This document shows, in pieces, positions 8,948-19,800 of a stretch of 47,802 nt of DNA. The stretch comes from Gammaproteobacteria bacterium (GTDB lineage: Bacteria > Pseudomonadota > Gammaproteobacteria > SZUA-152), in contig DROS01000097.1 of assembly GCA_011321815.1 (NCBI GenBank), positions 1 to 47,802 of the forward strand, written 5' to 3'. The notes beneath the pieces are model-generated. The model had not been told where the DNA came from. It saw nothing but the letters and a program-made list of their open reading frames with translations, and did not search any database. The position numbers and the translations under genes were made by a program. Numbering within the stretch: position 1 is the stretch's first letter; every line of letters starts with the position of its first letter.

Positions 8948-9466
8948 ATGGACGCAGCACAAAATATTGCACATGAGATTCAGCATGACCTGGAGTCGGA
9001 TGGTGATCAATTCCTCACTTTTATCCTTGCCGGTGAAGAATATGGCGTTGACATCCTACGAGTACAGGAAATCAAAGGCTGGGATTCTGTGACACCTATT
9101 CCCAATACGCCGGAATATATTCGTGGCGTGATTAATTTGCGTGGCACTATCGTGCCAATTATTGATTTGCGTCGCCGTTTCCAGTTAGAGGCGGTGGAGT
9201 ATGGTCCCATGACCGTGGTGATTGTGTTGCGGGTGGATGATCCCGATGGTGGGAAAAGCCGGGTGATGGGCTTGGTGGTGGATGCCGTATCGGACGTTTA
9301 TAACGTACCGGAAGGTGCGATTAAGGCTGCCCCGGATTTTGGCAGTGTTGTGGATGTGAATTTTGTAAAAGGCCTGGCGACATTGGAAGACGTGATGGTG
9401 ATCATGTTGGATATTGATCGTTTGCTTAATGCCGATGAATTATCGGTGGTGGCGAAGATTGCCTGA
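8948..9466 (+). CDS. cheW: CheW coupling protein
   Basis: CheW links receptors to CheA in the signalling array. The 172-residue product is a single CheW domain: QFLTFILAGEEYGVDILRVQEI near the start (quoted as QFLTFILAGEEYGVDILRV), then TPIPNTPEYIRGVINLRG and TIVPIIDLRRRF, and later VMGLVVDAVSDVYNVP. The ATG at 8948 is preferred over a GTG one codon earlier because GAGGAG at 8935-8940 is then seven bases away. A slightly acidic N-terminal extension of about 17 residues precedes the domain. It sits between cheA and parA in the operon. Confidence 0.95.
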   Translation: MDAAQNIAHEIQHDLESDGDQFLTFILAGEEYGVDILRVQEIKGWDSVTPIPNTPEYIRGVINLRGTIVPIIDLRRRFQLEAVEYGPMTVVIVLRVDDPDGGKSRVMGLVVDAVSDVYNVPEGAIKAAPDFGSVVDVNFVKGLATLEDVMVIMLDIDRLLNADELSVVAKIA

Positions 9467-9532
9467 TAACAACGGTGTTGATTGACAACAGTCAGACAGA
9501 TTAAAAACAGCGGAACACATTAAGAAAGGATT

Positions 9533-10306
9533 GTGGCTACAGTGATTGCGGTAATCAACCAGAAGGGTGGCGTGGGTAAAACCACTACAGCCATTAACCT
9601 TGCCCATGCACTGGCCCTGTTGGGGCAGCGGGTGCTGGCATTGGATCTGGACCCACAGGGACATTTGGGCATCGGATTGGGTGTATCCGATAAAAATACA
9701 CCCGGCATGGATGAAGTTTTGCTTAATGGAAAAAATATACAGCAGCTTATGGTTGTGACCCGTAATGATACGGGCAATGGACAACTGGATGTGGTACCCG
9801 CTGGTCCCGATCTGGTAAATGTAGAACATCTTGCTGATGGTGGTACGCAGCGTGGCATGCGTCTGAAAAATGCCTTGCAGGATATTGCCCAGAGCTATGA
9901 TTCCGTGATTTTTGATTGTCCGCCATCCGCAGGTCTGTTGGGTATCAATGCTTTGTTTGCCGCCAGTGATCTGGTGATTCCTGTGTCCAGTGATTTTCTT
10001 GCGCTGCAAAGTCTGTCCAGCTTTATGACGACTTTGCAGTTTGTGGAAAAGACCTGTGGGCGCAGTATAGGCAAACATATTGTGATGACCCGTTATCATC
10101 AGCAGCGTCGCCTGGCGCGCGAGGTGCGTGAAAGTCTGCAACAGCATTTTCCCGGGCAGCTGACCAAAACAGCAATACGGGAAAACGTGGCATTGGCTGA
10201 AAGCCCCAGCTATGGGGAAAGCATTTTTGAATATCAAGTGGTGAGTCATGGTGCCGATGATTATCGTCAACTGGCGACAGAACTCGCTACAGAAAGGTGG
10301 CATTGA
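9533..10306 (+). CDS. ParA-family ATPase of the chemotaxis operon (ParC/PpfA-like)
   Basis: This 257-residue protein is a ParA/Soj ATPase. It has the deviant Walker A box (NQKGGVGKTTTAINLA) near the N-terminus, LALDLDPQGHLG as switch I, FDCPPSAGLLGINAL as Walker B, and the Arg-rich surface found in DNA- or matrix-binding ParA proteins. No ParB gene or parS site is seen nearby. ParA proteins coded inside chemotaxis operons (ParC of Vibrio, PpfA of Rhodobacter) position signalling arrays, at the pole or in the cytoplasm respectively; that role is inferred here from context. The start is a GTG at 9533, close behind AAAGGA; a GTG at 9542 is an alternative. Confidence 0.87.
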   Translation: MATVIAVINQKGGVGKTTTAINLAHALALLGQRVLALDLDPQGHLGIGLGVSDKNTPGMDEVLLNGKNIQQLMVVTRNDTGNGQLDVVPAGPDLVNVEHLADGGTQRGMRLKNALQDIAQSYDSVIFDCPPSAGLLGINALFAASDLVIPVSSDFLALQSLSSFMTTLQFVEKTCGRSIGKHIVMTRYHQQRRLAREVRESLQQHFPGQLTKTAIRENVALAESPSYGESIFEYQVVSHGADDYRQLATELATERWH

Positions 10307-10308
10307 AT

Positions 10309-10497
10309 ATGAGCACACAAACAGGTGCAAGCAGTGCGGAACATCGGCATTCTTCTGCAAATACCCGCAGTGGTGAATGCCCGCTACGCAGCGTCGCCAG
10401 ACGTGTACCGGTACGGCATGTAAAAAAAAGCCTGTTGACAATTTATACAACTGTGATGATGGATGTGTTTTCACACTCAAGCTGGAATGGCTGGTAA
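10309..10497 (+). CDS. Possible small protein between parA and the receptor gene
   Basis: This 62-codon frame starts two bases after the parA stop and has a fair ribosome site (AAGGTGG about nine bases upstream). It ends 29 bp before the receptor gene. The product is basic in the middle (RSVARRVPVRHVKK) and ends in HSSWNGW. I recognise no domain, and it is not a CheW- or ParP-like protein. It fills the slot between parA and the receptor, but it may be only the 5' leader of the receptor gene. Confidence 0.35.
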   Translation: MSTQTGASSAEHRHSSANTRSGECPLRSVARRVPVRHVKKSLLTIYTTVMMDVFSHSSWNGW

Positions 10498-10526
10498 GCC
10501 ATTAACAATTACCGGAGACGAACAGA

Positions 10527-13418
10527 ATGGCCCCGCGAAAAAAGGCAAAAATGGGTGCAGACCCGCTGGCATGGATGCAGGATAACGACACATCCCCTGT
10601 CAAAATGGTAACAAGCAAACCCGTCGAAAGGCGAAAAAAACCTCGCAGTAAAAAATCTGATGCGGGTTTGGATGTTGATCTTCTGGAGCAAACATTTGCA
10701 GCATTGGCCCCACAGGGCGAGGCTTTGGTGAAGCGTTTTTATGCGGAGTTGTTTGAACGTTATCCCGGCGTCAAGCCTATGTTTGATAATACAACAGTGG
10801 CTGAGCAGGAAAAGAAATTACTGGCAGCGTTGCAATTGGTGGTCAACAGCTTACGCAAACCCAAGGCATTGACTGATGCACTCATCCGCCTCGGCGCCAA
10901 GCATCATGAATACGGAGCCAGGCCGGAACATTACACAGCCGTGGCTGAAACCCTGTTGGATGTTATGGCTGAATTTGCAGGTGAGTTGTGGACGGATGAT
11001 GTTCGCGCGGCCTGGAGCAAGGCATTGAATACTGTCGCAACCACTATGTTGGCTGCGGAACAAACTGATAATACTGGAGAAGAGGACGAGACAATGGCAG
11101 CGAGTAAAAAAGTTGTGGAACACCAAGTACGTGATGAGGATCAATTGACTCGCCTGCAATCCGCAGTGGATGGCGCTATGACGGCGATTATGATGGTTGA
11201 CCGGGACTTTAATGTCACTTATGTCAACCAGTCCACAATCAAATTATTGAAGAGGCATGAGGAGATTTTGCGTGAGGTTTATCCCGGCTTTGATGCTGAT
11301 GCCCTTGTTGGCGCAAACATTGATATGTTTCATGCCAACCCGGCGCATCAACGGAAGTTGTTGAGCAACCCGGATAACCTGCCATATAAAACCGATATCA
11401 ATGTTGGGCCGCTGAAGTTTGAGCTTAATGTTACTGCGCAGATTGATTCTGCGGGAAACTATATTGGCAATACCCTGGAATGGTCGGATGTGACCGATTT
11501 GCGCGTCAAGGAAACCGAAGTGACGCGCTTGCAATCCGCGGTGAGTGGCGCCATGACGGCCATCATGATGATAGACCGGGATTTTACCATTACCTACGCC
11601 AACCAGGCCACAATCAAATTGTTGAAAGGGCATGAAGGGACTCTGCGCTCGATTTATCCGGGGTTCAATGCTGATGCCCTCATTGGTGCAAACATTGATA
11701 TGTTTCATGCCAACCCGGCGCATCAGCGGCAGTTGTTAAGCAATCCGGATAACCTGCCATATAAAACCGATATCAGTGTTGGGCCGCTGAAGTTTGAGCT
11801 TAATGTTACTGCGCAGATTAATAGTGAGGGTAATTATATTGGCAATACTTTGGAGTGGTCGGATGTCACTGCCACTCGCGCCAAGGAAATGGAAGTCTCG
11901 CGGTTGCAATCTGCGGTTGATGGCGCACAGAGCAATCTGATGCTTTGCGATACTGAGCTGAATATTGTTTATGCCAATCCAGCGGTAGTGGAAATGCTGC
12001 GGGTGCGTCAGAATGAGTTACGTCAGTTCTGGCCCACACTGGATGTGGATAACCTCATCGGTACCAACATTGATGGTTTCCATAAAAACCCAGCCCATCA
12101 GCGTGCTCTGTTGGGGGATGCCAGTCGTTTGCCGGCCAAGGCAGAAATAAAAGTGGGTGATCTGGAATTTCAGGTCAATGCCACCATGATCACAGGCCCC
12201 GATGGAAAATACATGGGCAATATGGTGGAGTGGAAAGATATTACCGAAGAGAAAAATGCCGAGCATCAGATTCAGGGTCTGATTGATGGTGCAGTGGCAG
12301 GTCAGCTGGACAATCGTATTGCGACCGATGAATTCGATGGTTTTTTACAGCACCTGGGTGAGGGTATTAACCGGTTAATGGATGCGGTGGTGGAACCTGT
12401 ACAGGAAACCCGTCGGGTGATCTCCGGCCTTGCGGAAGGTGATCTCACTCAGAACATGAATGGAGAATTCGGCGGTGAGTTTGCCGAGCTGCGTGACGCA
12501 GTAAACAGCACCATGAATAAACTGCTCAGCATGGTGAACGAGATTGGTACTGCCAGTGGCACTATTGCTTCGGCGGCCAACGAGATTTCACAGGGTACGG
12601 CGGATCTCAGTCAGCGTTCCGAAGAACAGGCTTCGTCACTGGAAGAGACGGCTTCCAGCATGGAAGAACTGACGGGTACAGTACGCCAGAATGCAGACAA
12701 TGCACGCGAGGCCAATCAGCTGGCTAACAGTGCACGGGATGAGGCCACCAAAGGTGGTGAAGTGGTGGGGCAGGCCATTACTGCCATGGCGGAGATCAAC
12801 CAGTCGAGCAAAAAAATCGCTGACATCATTGGTGTCATTGATGAGATTGCTTTCCAGACCAATCTGCTGGCACTGAACGCCGCCGTAGAAGCAGCCCGTG
12901 CCGGTGAGCAGGGACGTGGCTTTGCGGTGGTGGCGGCAGAGGTGCGCAACCTCGCGCAGCGCAGTGCTTCGGCAGCCAAGGAGATTAAATCACTGATCAA
13001 CGACAGTGTGGAAAAAGTTACGGAAGGCAGCAAACTGGTGGATCAGTCTGGCGCCACGCTGGAAGAGATTGTGGGTTCGGTGAAAAAGGTCAGTGACATC
13101 ATTGCCGAGATTGCATCGGCCGGACAGGAGCAGGCCAGTGGGATTGATCAGATCAACAAGGCCGTGACTCAAATGGATGAAATGACCCAACAGAATGCAG
13201 CACTGGTGGAAGAGGCCGCAGCTTCCAGCGAGGCCATGAACGACCAGGCAGCGGCGCTGGATGAACTGATAGGCTTCTTCAAGGTTGGAGAAAATACGCG
13301 GCGCGCAGAGGCGCCTGCCCCTCAGCGCGCAGCACGCCCGGCGGCAGCGGCAAAACCCGCATCCGCTCGCCGCTCGGCCCCGAAAGACAGTGGCGGTAGC
13401 GAGTGGGAAGAGTTTTAA
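10527..13418 (+). CDS. Soluble globin-PAS-PAS-PAS-HAMP chemoreceptor with C-terminal WEEF tail
   Basis: This 963-residue receptor has no membrane segment. Residues about 45-185 are a globin domain, with proximal His126 in [15 protein letters not shown] (the KH of flavohaemoglobins). Three PAS-like domains follow (about 200-330, 332-455 and 457-580), each with a HxNPAHQRxLL block and a closing EW(S/K)D(V/I)T. HAMP-like units come next (about 580-670, including GLAEGDLTQ), then the signalling hairpin ([20 protein letters not shown] near 775-795). A Pro/Ala/Arg-rich linker ends in SEWEEF. In Pseudomonas Aer2 a GWEEF tail tethers CheR2, so this tail probably recruits the CheR encoded next. PAS1 and PAS2 are almost identical in DNA. 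Haem-based sensing of O2, NO or redox state is inferred. Confidence 0.93.
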   Translation: MAPRKKAKMGADPLAWMQDNDTSPVKMVTSKPVERRKKPRSKKSDAGLDVDLLEQTFAALAPQGEALVKRFYAELFERYPGVKPMFDNTTVAEQEKKLLAALQLVVNSLRKPKALTDALIRLGAKHHEYGARPEHYTAVAETLLDVMAEFAGELWTDDVRAAWSKALNTVATTMLAAEQTDNTGEEDETMAASKKVVEHQVRDEDQLTRLQSAVDGAMTAIMMVDRDFNVTYVNQSTIKLLKRHEEILREVYPGFDADALVGANIDMFHANPAHQRKLLSNPDNLPYKTDINVGPLKFELNVTAQIDSAGNYIGNTLEWSDVTDLRVKETEVTRLQSAVSGAMTAIMMIDRDFTITYANQATIKLLKGHEGTLRSIYPGFNADALIGANIDMFHANPAHQRQLLSNPDNLPYKTDISVGPLKFELNVTAQINSEGNYIGNTLEWSDVTATRAKEMEVSRLQSAVDGAQSNLMLCDTELNIVYANPAVVEMLRVRQNELRQFWPTLDVDNLIGTNIDGFHKNPAHQRALLGDASRLPAKAEIKVGDLEFQVNATMITGPDGKYMGNMVEWKDITEEKNAEHQIQGLIDGAVAGQLDNRIATDEFDGFLQHLGEGINRLMDAVVEPVQETRRVISGLAEGDLTQNMNGEFGGEFAELRDAVNSTMNKLLSMVNEIGTASGTIASAANEISQGTADLSQRSEEQASSLEETASSMEELTGTVRQNADNAREANQLANSARDEATKGGEVVGQAITAMAEINQSSKKIADIIGVIDEIAFQTNLLALNAAVEAARAGEQGRGFAVVAAEVRNLAQRSASAAKEIKSLINDSVEKVTEGSKLVDQSGATLEEIVGSVKKVSDIIAEIASAGQEQASGIDQINKAVTQMDEMTQQNAALVEEAAASSEAMNDQAAALDELIGFFKVGENTRRAEAPAPQRAARPAAAAKPASARRSAPKDSGGSEWEEF

Positions 13419-13494
13419 AGCAGGCTTTATATAGCGCACACAATGGCATGTTGTCGGGTTTACGACCCAATCTACTATAAACGGGGCATTGGAA

Positions 13495-14382
13495 ATGGCT
13501 GTCAACAGTGTAATGGAGCGAAGCTCTGAACAAGGGACTGAAAAGGCGCGTGAGTTCAATTTTACCGGAGCGGATTTCAGGTTTATCCGCGACCTGGTGG
13601 CGGATCGCACGGGCATCATGCTGTCGGAAAATAAACGTGATCTGGTGTACGGCCGGCTTTCCCGGCGTTTGCGTGAGTTAGGTTTGTCGCGTTTTCGGGA
13701 TTACTGCGATCTGCTGGAGAAGGGTGAATCTGAAGAGATGGTACAGTTTGTTAATGCCATCACCACTAACCTGACGTCATTTTTTCGTGAAAATCACCAT
13801 TTTGAGTTTCTTGGTAAAACATTATTGCCGGCTTTATTACAGCAAAAAGTGAAAGCCAATCTGCCGCGGCGTTTGCGCATCTGGTCGGCAGGCTGTTCCA
13901 CCGGTGAAGAGCCTTACTCCATTGCCATGGTGTTAAAAGAGGTTTTGGGGCGTGATGACGCATGGGATGCACGTATACTGGCCACAGACCTGGACACCAA
14001 GGTTTTGGCGAAGGCCAGTAGCGGTATCTATGAGCAACAACGGGTGGAAGGTTTGTCAAAATCCCGTTTGCAGCGATGGATAAAAAAAGGCAGTGGCAAT
14101 AACGCAGGGAAGGTCCGTGTCTCACCGGAATTACAGGCGCTGATTACATTTAAGCAGCTGAATCTGATGAATGACTGGCCCATGAGTGGACCGTTTGATC
14201 TTATCTTCTGTCGTAATGTTGTTATTTATTTTAACAAGCCGACACAGCAGGTGTTATTTGATCGTTATGCAGATCTGCTTGATGAGGGTGGCCACCTGTT
14301 TTTGGGGCATTCAGAAACCATGTTTCAGAAAACTGACCGGTATCGACTGATCGGTAAAACCATTTATCAAAAAGAACGTTAA
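13495..14382 (+). CDS. cheR: CheR receptor glutamate methyltransferase
   Basis: CheR methylates receptor glutamates with S-adenosylmethionine. The 295-residue protein has the N-terminal helical domain (FRFIRDLVADRTGIMLS, KRDLVYGRLSRRLRELG, then NAITTNLTSFFRE). The SAM-binding Rossmann domain follows, with RIWSAGCSTGEEPYSIAM, the acidic ILATDLD, and FDLIFCRNVVIYF. A beta-subdomain that would bind a receptor tail pentapeptide is expected between them. The ATG at 13495 is chosen over a TTG at 13489 because of CGGGG at 13482-13486. It directly follows the receptor with the WEEF tail, which fits the CheR2-Aer2 pair of Pseudomonas. Confidence 0.95.
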   Translation: MAVNSVMERSSEQGTEKAREFNFTGADFRFIRDLVADRTGIMLSENKRDLVYGRLSRRLRELGLSRFRDYCDLLEKGESEEMVQFVNAITTNLTSFFRENHHFEFLGKTLLPALLQQKVKANLPRRLRIWSAGCSTGEEPYSIAMVLKEVLGRDDAWDARILATDLDTKVLAKASSGIYEQQRVEGLSKSRLQRWIKKGSGNNAGKVRVSPELQALITFKQLNLMNDWPMSGPFDLIFCRNVVIYFNKPTQQVLFDRYADLLDEGGHLFLGHSETMFQKTDRYRLIGKTIYQKER

Positions 14383-14424
14383 TTGTGTCATGACGTTTTA
14401 CATGGAATGTTGGCGAGGTGTGTT

Positions 14425-15057
14425 GTGACGGCTATTTGCTCAAATCAGACTTCCGATTTACCCCGCGCTCTGCGTGGCTTTGGGCATGTTAAACGTTATT
14501 GGAACAAAAACAATAACAAAATTACGGCGCAGATATTGCCTGGTGAGCTTTATGTCACCAAAAGCGATGAAATGATCACCACTGTGCTGGGTTCATGTAT
14601 TTCGGCCTGTATACGCGATCCACATTCAGGCGTTGGCGGTATGAATCATTTTATGTTGCCCGCATCGAAAAATATGAATATTACCGATGGCAGTGCCGCC
14701 CGTTACGGTAACTTTGCCATGGAACAGCTGATTAACGAGATTTTGAAAAATGGCGGTCAGCGGAAAAATCTTGAAGTAAAACTGTTTGGTGGTGGCCAGG
14801 TATTGGCGCACATGACGGATATAGGAAAACGGAATATTGATTTTGCGCTGGAATATATAGACCTTGAAGGATTGACGCTGGTTGCTGAAGACCTGGGTGA
14901 CCGCTATCCACGCAAGGTACAGTATTGCCCATCCTCGGGTGCAGCGCGAATGAAAAAATTACGCGCCGTGCATAATCGCACAGTGGCAGAACGTGAAGAA
15001 GCTTATATGCAGGAAATTGATCAAACGCCAGCGACTGGTGATATTGAATTGTTTTAA
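14425..15057 (+). CDS. cheD: CheD receptor glutamine deamidase
   Basis: CheD deamidates receptor glutamines and can help control methylation. The catalytic Cys is in VLGSCISACIRDP and the His in GVGGMNHFMLP. GDRYPRKVQYCPSSGAARM follows near the C-terminus; the family signature is GG.NHF and FGGG (KLFGGGQVL is present). The start is a GTG at 14425 with GAGG upstream, because homologues begin just before a segment like LPRALRGFGHVKRYW; the frame is open further upstream to a TTG at 14383. The last residues, GDIELF, are almost the same as the end of the minus-strand receptor at 4542 (GEIDLF). The operon order cheR-cheD-cheB is the standard one for this class. Confidence 0.93.
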   Translation: MTAICSNQTSDLPRALRGFGHVKRYWNKNNNKITAQILPGELYVTKSDEMITTVLGSCISACIRDPHSGVGGMNHFMLPASKNMNITDGSAARYGNFAMEQLINEILKNGGQRKNLEVKLFGGGQVLAHMTDIGKRNIDFALEYIDLEGLTLVAEDLGDRYPRKVQYCPSSGAARMKKLRAVHNRTVAEREEAYMQEIDQTPATGDIELF

Positions 15058-15098
15058 TACAGCGCTTGTGAAAATAAAAATGTGAAAAAATGGATTAA

Positions 15099-16184
15099 AT
15101 GTCAATGGGCAAAATAAAAGTCTTGATAGTGGATGATTCGGCACTGGTGCGCCAGATGTTGTCAGAAATGTTGAACAGTGCACCTGATATTGAAGTGATC
15201 GGTGTTGCACACGATCCGATTATGGCGCGAGATAAAATCAAGACACTGAACCCTGATGTCTTGACGCTGGATGTGGAAATGCCACGTATGGATGGTGTTA
15301 CCTTCCTGAAAAATCTCATGCGCTTGCGCCCTATGCCCGTTGTGATGGTTTCGTCACTGACAGAAAAGGGGGCTGACATTACGCTGGAAGCCCTGGAATT
15401 GGGGGCGGTGGATTTTGTTTCCAAACCCAAAACAGATTTGGCGCATACTCTGGAAGATTACGCAGAAGAAATTATTGAAAAAGTGCGCGTTGCATCCAAG
15501 GCCAGAGTGAAGGCGCTCGATCTTAATTCTGCCAAGTTGAAACCAACCGAACGTCATAGTGCAGATGCGGTACTGGAAAAACAGGCGTTCAGTAAACACT
15601 TCAAAACTACAGACCGTATTTTGGCAATTGGCGCCTCCACGGGAGGAACGGAAGCAATCAAGGATGTATTAATACAATTGCCGCCGGATACACCGGGCAC
15701 GGTTATTTCCCAGCATATTCCGGCGGCATTCAGTGGGCCCTTTGCCAAACGTATGAATGGCATATCAGCAATGACGGTTTGCGAGGCTACGGATGGACAA
15801 CAGATTGTCACAGGCCATGTTTACATTGCGCCGGGCAATCGTCATTTACTGGTTGAAAGAGATGGCGCAAGATTTATTTGTCGTTTAAATGATGGTCCCG
15901 AAGTGAACCGGCACAAGCCATCGGTGGATGTCATGTTTCGCTCGGTGGCGCATAATGTGGGTCCCAATGCAATTTCAGTGATATTAACCGGCATGGGTAA
16001 CGATGGTGCACAAGGTATGCAGGAAATGCATGAAGCTGGTGCGCCAACAATTGCGCAAGATGAAAAAAGCAGTGTGGTGTGGGGAATGCCGGGTGAGGCG
16101 GTTAAACTGGGCTGTGTGGATACGATAACATCATTGAACAAAATACCTCAGGCCATTATCGCATTGATAAAAAAACAGTGTTAG
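15099..16184 (+). CDS. cheB: CheB receptor methylesterase/response regulator
   Basis: CheB removes methyl groups from receptors when CheA has phosphorylated it. The 361-residue protein has an N-terminal receiver domain ([11 protein letters not shown], phospho-acceptor Asp58 in [11 protein letters not shown], Lys in VSKPKTD). A linker of about 40 residues follows, then the methylesterase domain. The catalytic triad is visible: Ser180 ([12 protein letters not shown]), His206 ([11 protein letters not shown]) and Asp302 ([12 protein letters not shown]). This is the last gene of the operon, 41 bp after cheD. The ribosome site is weak. No terminator is evident between it and the converging response-regulator gene 26 bp away. 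Confidence 0.96.
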   Translation: MSMGKIKVLIVDDSALVRQMLSEMLNSAPDIEVIGVAHDPIMARDKIKTLNPDVLTLDVEMPRMDGVTFLKNLMRLRPMPVVMVSSLTEKGADITLEALELGAVDFVSKPKTDLAHTLEDYAEEIIEKVRVASKARVKALDLNSAKLKPTERHSADAVLEKQAFSKHFKTTDRILAIGASTGGTEAIKDVLIQLPPDTPGTVISQHIPAAFSGPFAKRMNGISAMTVCEATDGQQIVTGHVYIAPGNRHLLVERDGARFICRLNDGPEVNRHKPSVDVMFRSVAHNVGPNAISVILTGMGNDGAQGMQEMHEAGAPTIAQDEKSSVVWGMPGEAVKLGCVDTITSLNKIPQAIIALIKKQC

Positions 16185-16210
16185 GGAATATGCGCGGGCA
16201 CAGACAGTTG

Positions 16211-16663
16211 CTATGCCGGTTCAGGTTGCTGGTTTAGCCCTAACCAGTAGGGGCCGAGTTGACCGATTGTTTTTATGAATTCATCAAAATCCACTGGTTT
16301 ACGGATGTAGCTGTTGGCGCCCAGGCCATACCCCTGGAGGATGTCTTCCTGTTCACTGGAAGAAGTTAAAATAACCACAGGTAAATAACGTGTATGTGCA
16401 GCGGCACGCAGCCTTTTTAATACACCGAAGCCATCAATTTTGGGTAGTTGGATATCCAGTAATACTAGGGCGGGTATTTGCGAGGCATCGCGCTCCGCAT
16501 ACTTTCCTTTTGCAAACAGGTAGTCCAGAGCCTCGACGCCATCCCGGGCCACTATAACCTTATTTATTATATTATTTTTTGCCAGGGCTCTCAGAGTGAG
16601 CGCTTCGTCGTCGGGGCTGTCTTCAACTAACAGAATTGTGTTTCGTGTTGTGCCGGGAAGCAT
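16211..16663 (-). CDS. Single-domain response regulator (Rcp1-like)
   Basis: This 150-residue protein is a receiver domain alone, of the kind with the signature LLVEDSPDDEALTLRAL at the start, phospho-acceptor Asp in LVLLDIQLPKIDGFGVL, VVILTSSSEQED and IRKPVDFDEF. This subfamily (Rcp1/CheY-like regulators) has an insertion after the second helix (LFAKGKYAERDAS here), and often works with phytochrome-type or hybrid kinases. No kinase is next to it, so the partner is unknown. It converges on cheB with a 26-bp gap and lies 208 bp after addA on the same strand. Confidence 0.9.
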   Translation of the reverse strand: MLPGTTRNTILLVEDSPDDEALTLRALAKNNIINKVIVARDGVEALDYLFAKGKYAERDASQIPALVLLDIQLPKIDGFGVLKRLRAAAHTRYLPVVILTSSSEQEDILQGYGLGANSYIRKPVDFDEFIKTIGQLGPYWLGLNQQPEPA

Positions 16664-16871
16664 TAATTCTTAATCCGTGTATCGCTATTCTATTGCCGTA
16701 TCGCTTTAGTCTACAGTTAAATGGAAAGCCATCAGTTTGTCTATCGTTCTTTTGGTGAATAATACCCATTCGCTAATGATCACTTTGCCCACTGCATGGC
16801 AGGTTTATAGTGGTGACTATTTAACGAAAATGCTCGGAAAAATGGACCCATTTCCCGCCGCCGCAGTAGAT

Positions 16872-19800
16872 TCACTCTAAGTCTAGTGGTTTCCACGTTA
16901 ACGTATCAGTAAATAACAGCCCTGCCTTGATTAAAAACGCTGGCCACAGGCGTTGAATACCGATGCGATAATAGTCGAGCTGTGGTCGATAATGTTCAAC
17001 CAGAACATCGAGTTCAGCACGGTTGTTAATGCGATGGGTTTTGTAGTCCACCAGCCAGATGCATTCTTTGTTAATCACCAGGCGATCAATAATGCCATAT
17101 ACGTTTTGACCATTGTGCTGGTAATGCAGGGGGACTTCGTTGTGCGCGGTGGTAAATTGTGCGGGGTCGAACAAGTGGGTAAATGCGGTTGACTGGAATA
17201 CAGTATTGGCGCTGTTGAACCATGTTATCAGGTGCTCATCGTCTGTTGGCAGACTTAATTCAGCGGCGACACGCTGTGGGATGTCTGTCGCCTGCTCACT
17301 GAGTAATTGCAGCATGCGATGGATGGCGATGCCGCGGGTACGGGCATCCGGATCAGTCATATGGGTGATCAACGGTGCAATGGCGTCATCAGTGGACACA
17401 TGACTGGGGGTAATGCTGTTTCTGGGCTTTTCCAGGACAAGCGGCTGAATTTTATTTTGCGGTATAGTGGCGCTATTATGTGCCGTGGATACATTAATTG
17501 CATGTGGTGTGGGTTGGCCACTGTTGAATACCCATCCAGTAGTTGACAATTCCCCGGCGGTTTCCGTAAAAGGCGCCTGTAAAGCGCCATACCAGCCTAA
17601 CTCGTTTCCACGTCGTGGTTGGCAGCCGGAAATAAACAAAAATTGTTTGGGGCGGGTGATGGCCACGTATAACAGGTTGGCGTCTTCCCGTTTTTCCGCC
17701 TTTGCATGTCGGTCAAGAATATTTTGAGTGAAATTATCCTGCTGTTCTTTGTTGCCCGCCAGCAAAAAACTCACTGGACGTGGTGCTTGTGCTGGCCAGT
17801 CCACGATAGCCTGGTGTGCCACAGAACTGTTTCGCACGTTTGTGCTGTCCACCAAAAAAACCACAGGGGCTTCCAGGCCTTTAGCGGCGTGAATCGTCAT
17901 CAGGCGGACACGGGAACCTGCTTGTAATGGGCTGCCTTCGTCCGGTGCATCCTGTTCCTGTTGTTGCAGGGTGTGCAGTCTTGATACAAAACGCCCAATA
18001 GACGGATAACGGCCGCTGTCGATTTCCAGCGCCAGTTCAATAAAGCGTGTGAGGTTGGCTGCCACCCGATGTTGCAGGTGTGTTGGATAGGCTGCATGGT
18101 AACGGTTGAGCACATCACCTTCGCAGTAAATACGATCCAGTAAATCGTGTACGGGCAGGGTGTCCACCTGTTTTCGCCAGCGAGACAACAGGGTGTGTGC
18201 GCGCTGCAAAGCAGTGCGCTTGTTTTTAGAGGCTGCAATTGTGGCTAGACGGTCTATCCACTGTCCATCTGTGTGACTGGCGAGAGTAATGAGATCTTCA
18301 TGGCTGCAATCAAACAGAGGAGAGCGTAGCACACTGGCAAGCCCAAGGTTATTGAACGGGGTTACCAGTAACGATAACAAACGCACCAGATCCTGCACTT
18401 CCAGGCTTTGCAGCAGGGTGCCGCGATTGGCGCCGATATAGGGGATGTCGGCTTCGCGCAGGGCTTGTTCGTAATCAGCGGCATGGGTGCGGTGGCGCAG
18501 CAGAATAATGATATCACCGTAATTCAGTGGGCGGGCCATATCAGCGGGGCCGGCCGGGGTATGGTTGTCGATCAGGTGACAGATTTTTTCTGCTACCATC
18601 CGGCCTTCTTCAAGGTGGCGTTGATCCTGTTTCAGCAAACGGGGCGTTTGCAAAGGGTTGCGTAAAGGGGCGTGTAATTCGTTTGATTCACTGTTTTCTG
18701 CTTCGTTGTCTGTACTGGCGACGAGCGGTAGAAACTCAACCTGTCCCCACAATTGCGGATGGTGTGTTGCATGGGTGGAGAATTGCATAAGCTGCTGATG
18801 CAGGGGGCCTTCACCAAACACACGATTCACCAGCGTCATAATTGCTTCGGCGGAACGCCAGGACGTATCCAATGGCTGGGTAATGGCATCAAGCTGTGTA
18901 TCCAGCCAGTCTTGTGCGTTGGCAAACAGTTCCGGGTCGGCACGTCGAAAGCGATAAATGGATTGTTTGTTGTCACCTACCAGAAATACGCTGCGGCTGT
19001 GCCTGTCTTCATTGGCCGCCAGCTCCTCCAGCAATGGCAGGATGAGCCGCCACTGGGTGGGGTTGGTATCCTGGAATTCATCAATCAGCAAATGGTCGAT
19101 GCGTTGATCCAGCTTGTATTGAATCCATTGCACGTTGTCGCTGTGATTGAGCAGCTGGTAGGCCCGCCATTCCAGGTCTGCAAAATCCAACAGGCGTTGT
19201 TCGGCCTTAAGTCGTTGATATTGCGTCAACAGTGCATGGCCCGCCTGGTACCAGGCACTGGTGCGACGCAGCGTATTCATGGCGTTGCGAATATTCAGGG
19301 TGTGTTCAATTTTTGCGCATATTTGCTGGTGGAGTTCCAGAAAGCGCTGTTGGCCTGCATCGCCCATGGATTTTGCCTGGGCTTTGGATTCCTTGCGGGC
19401 CAGTGGTGCGCCAGTGGCCGTTAAAAAGGCCTTGCAGCATCGCGTAAAACGCACATCGGGTTTTTCATTTTCATCGCGGGCAACGGCCAGGGCATCCAGT
19501 GCGGCCGCATTTTTTTTGCCAGGGTGTTTTTGCAGCAGGGCCACAAATTCGGTGAGCAGCGCAAGGGTGGCTGTGCTGAAAAAATCAGTTTCCGGGTTAT
19601 CGGTGGCGCGGACATTCAGCTGGGCGCCCAGTGTGTCCAGCGCAAAGCCGAGCGGGTCTGTTTGTGATTCGGTGAAGGCCCACCAGTCACTGCGGTGTGC
19701 GAGAAAATGGTTGAGTGCGGTTTGTGTATTGGCCAGACCGTTGCAGCTTTCAAAAAGGGTTTCGATAGCCTGGGCGTTATCGCTCTGTGGGTGGCGGCTG

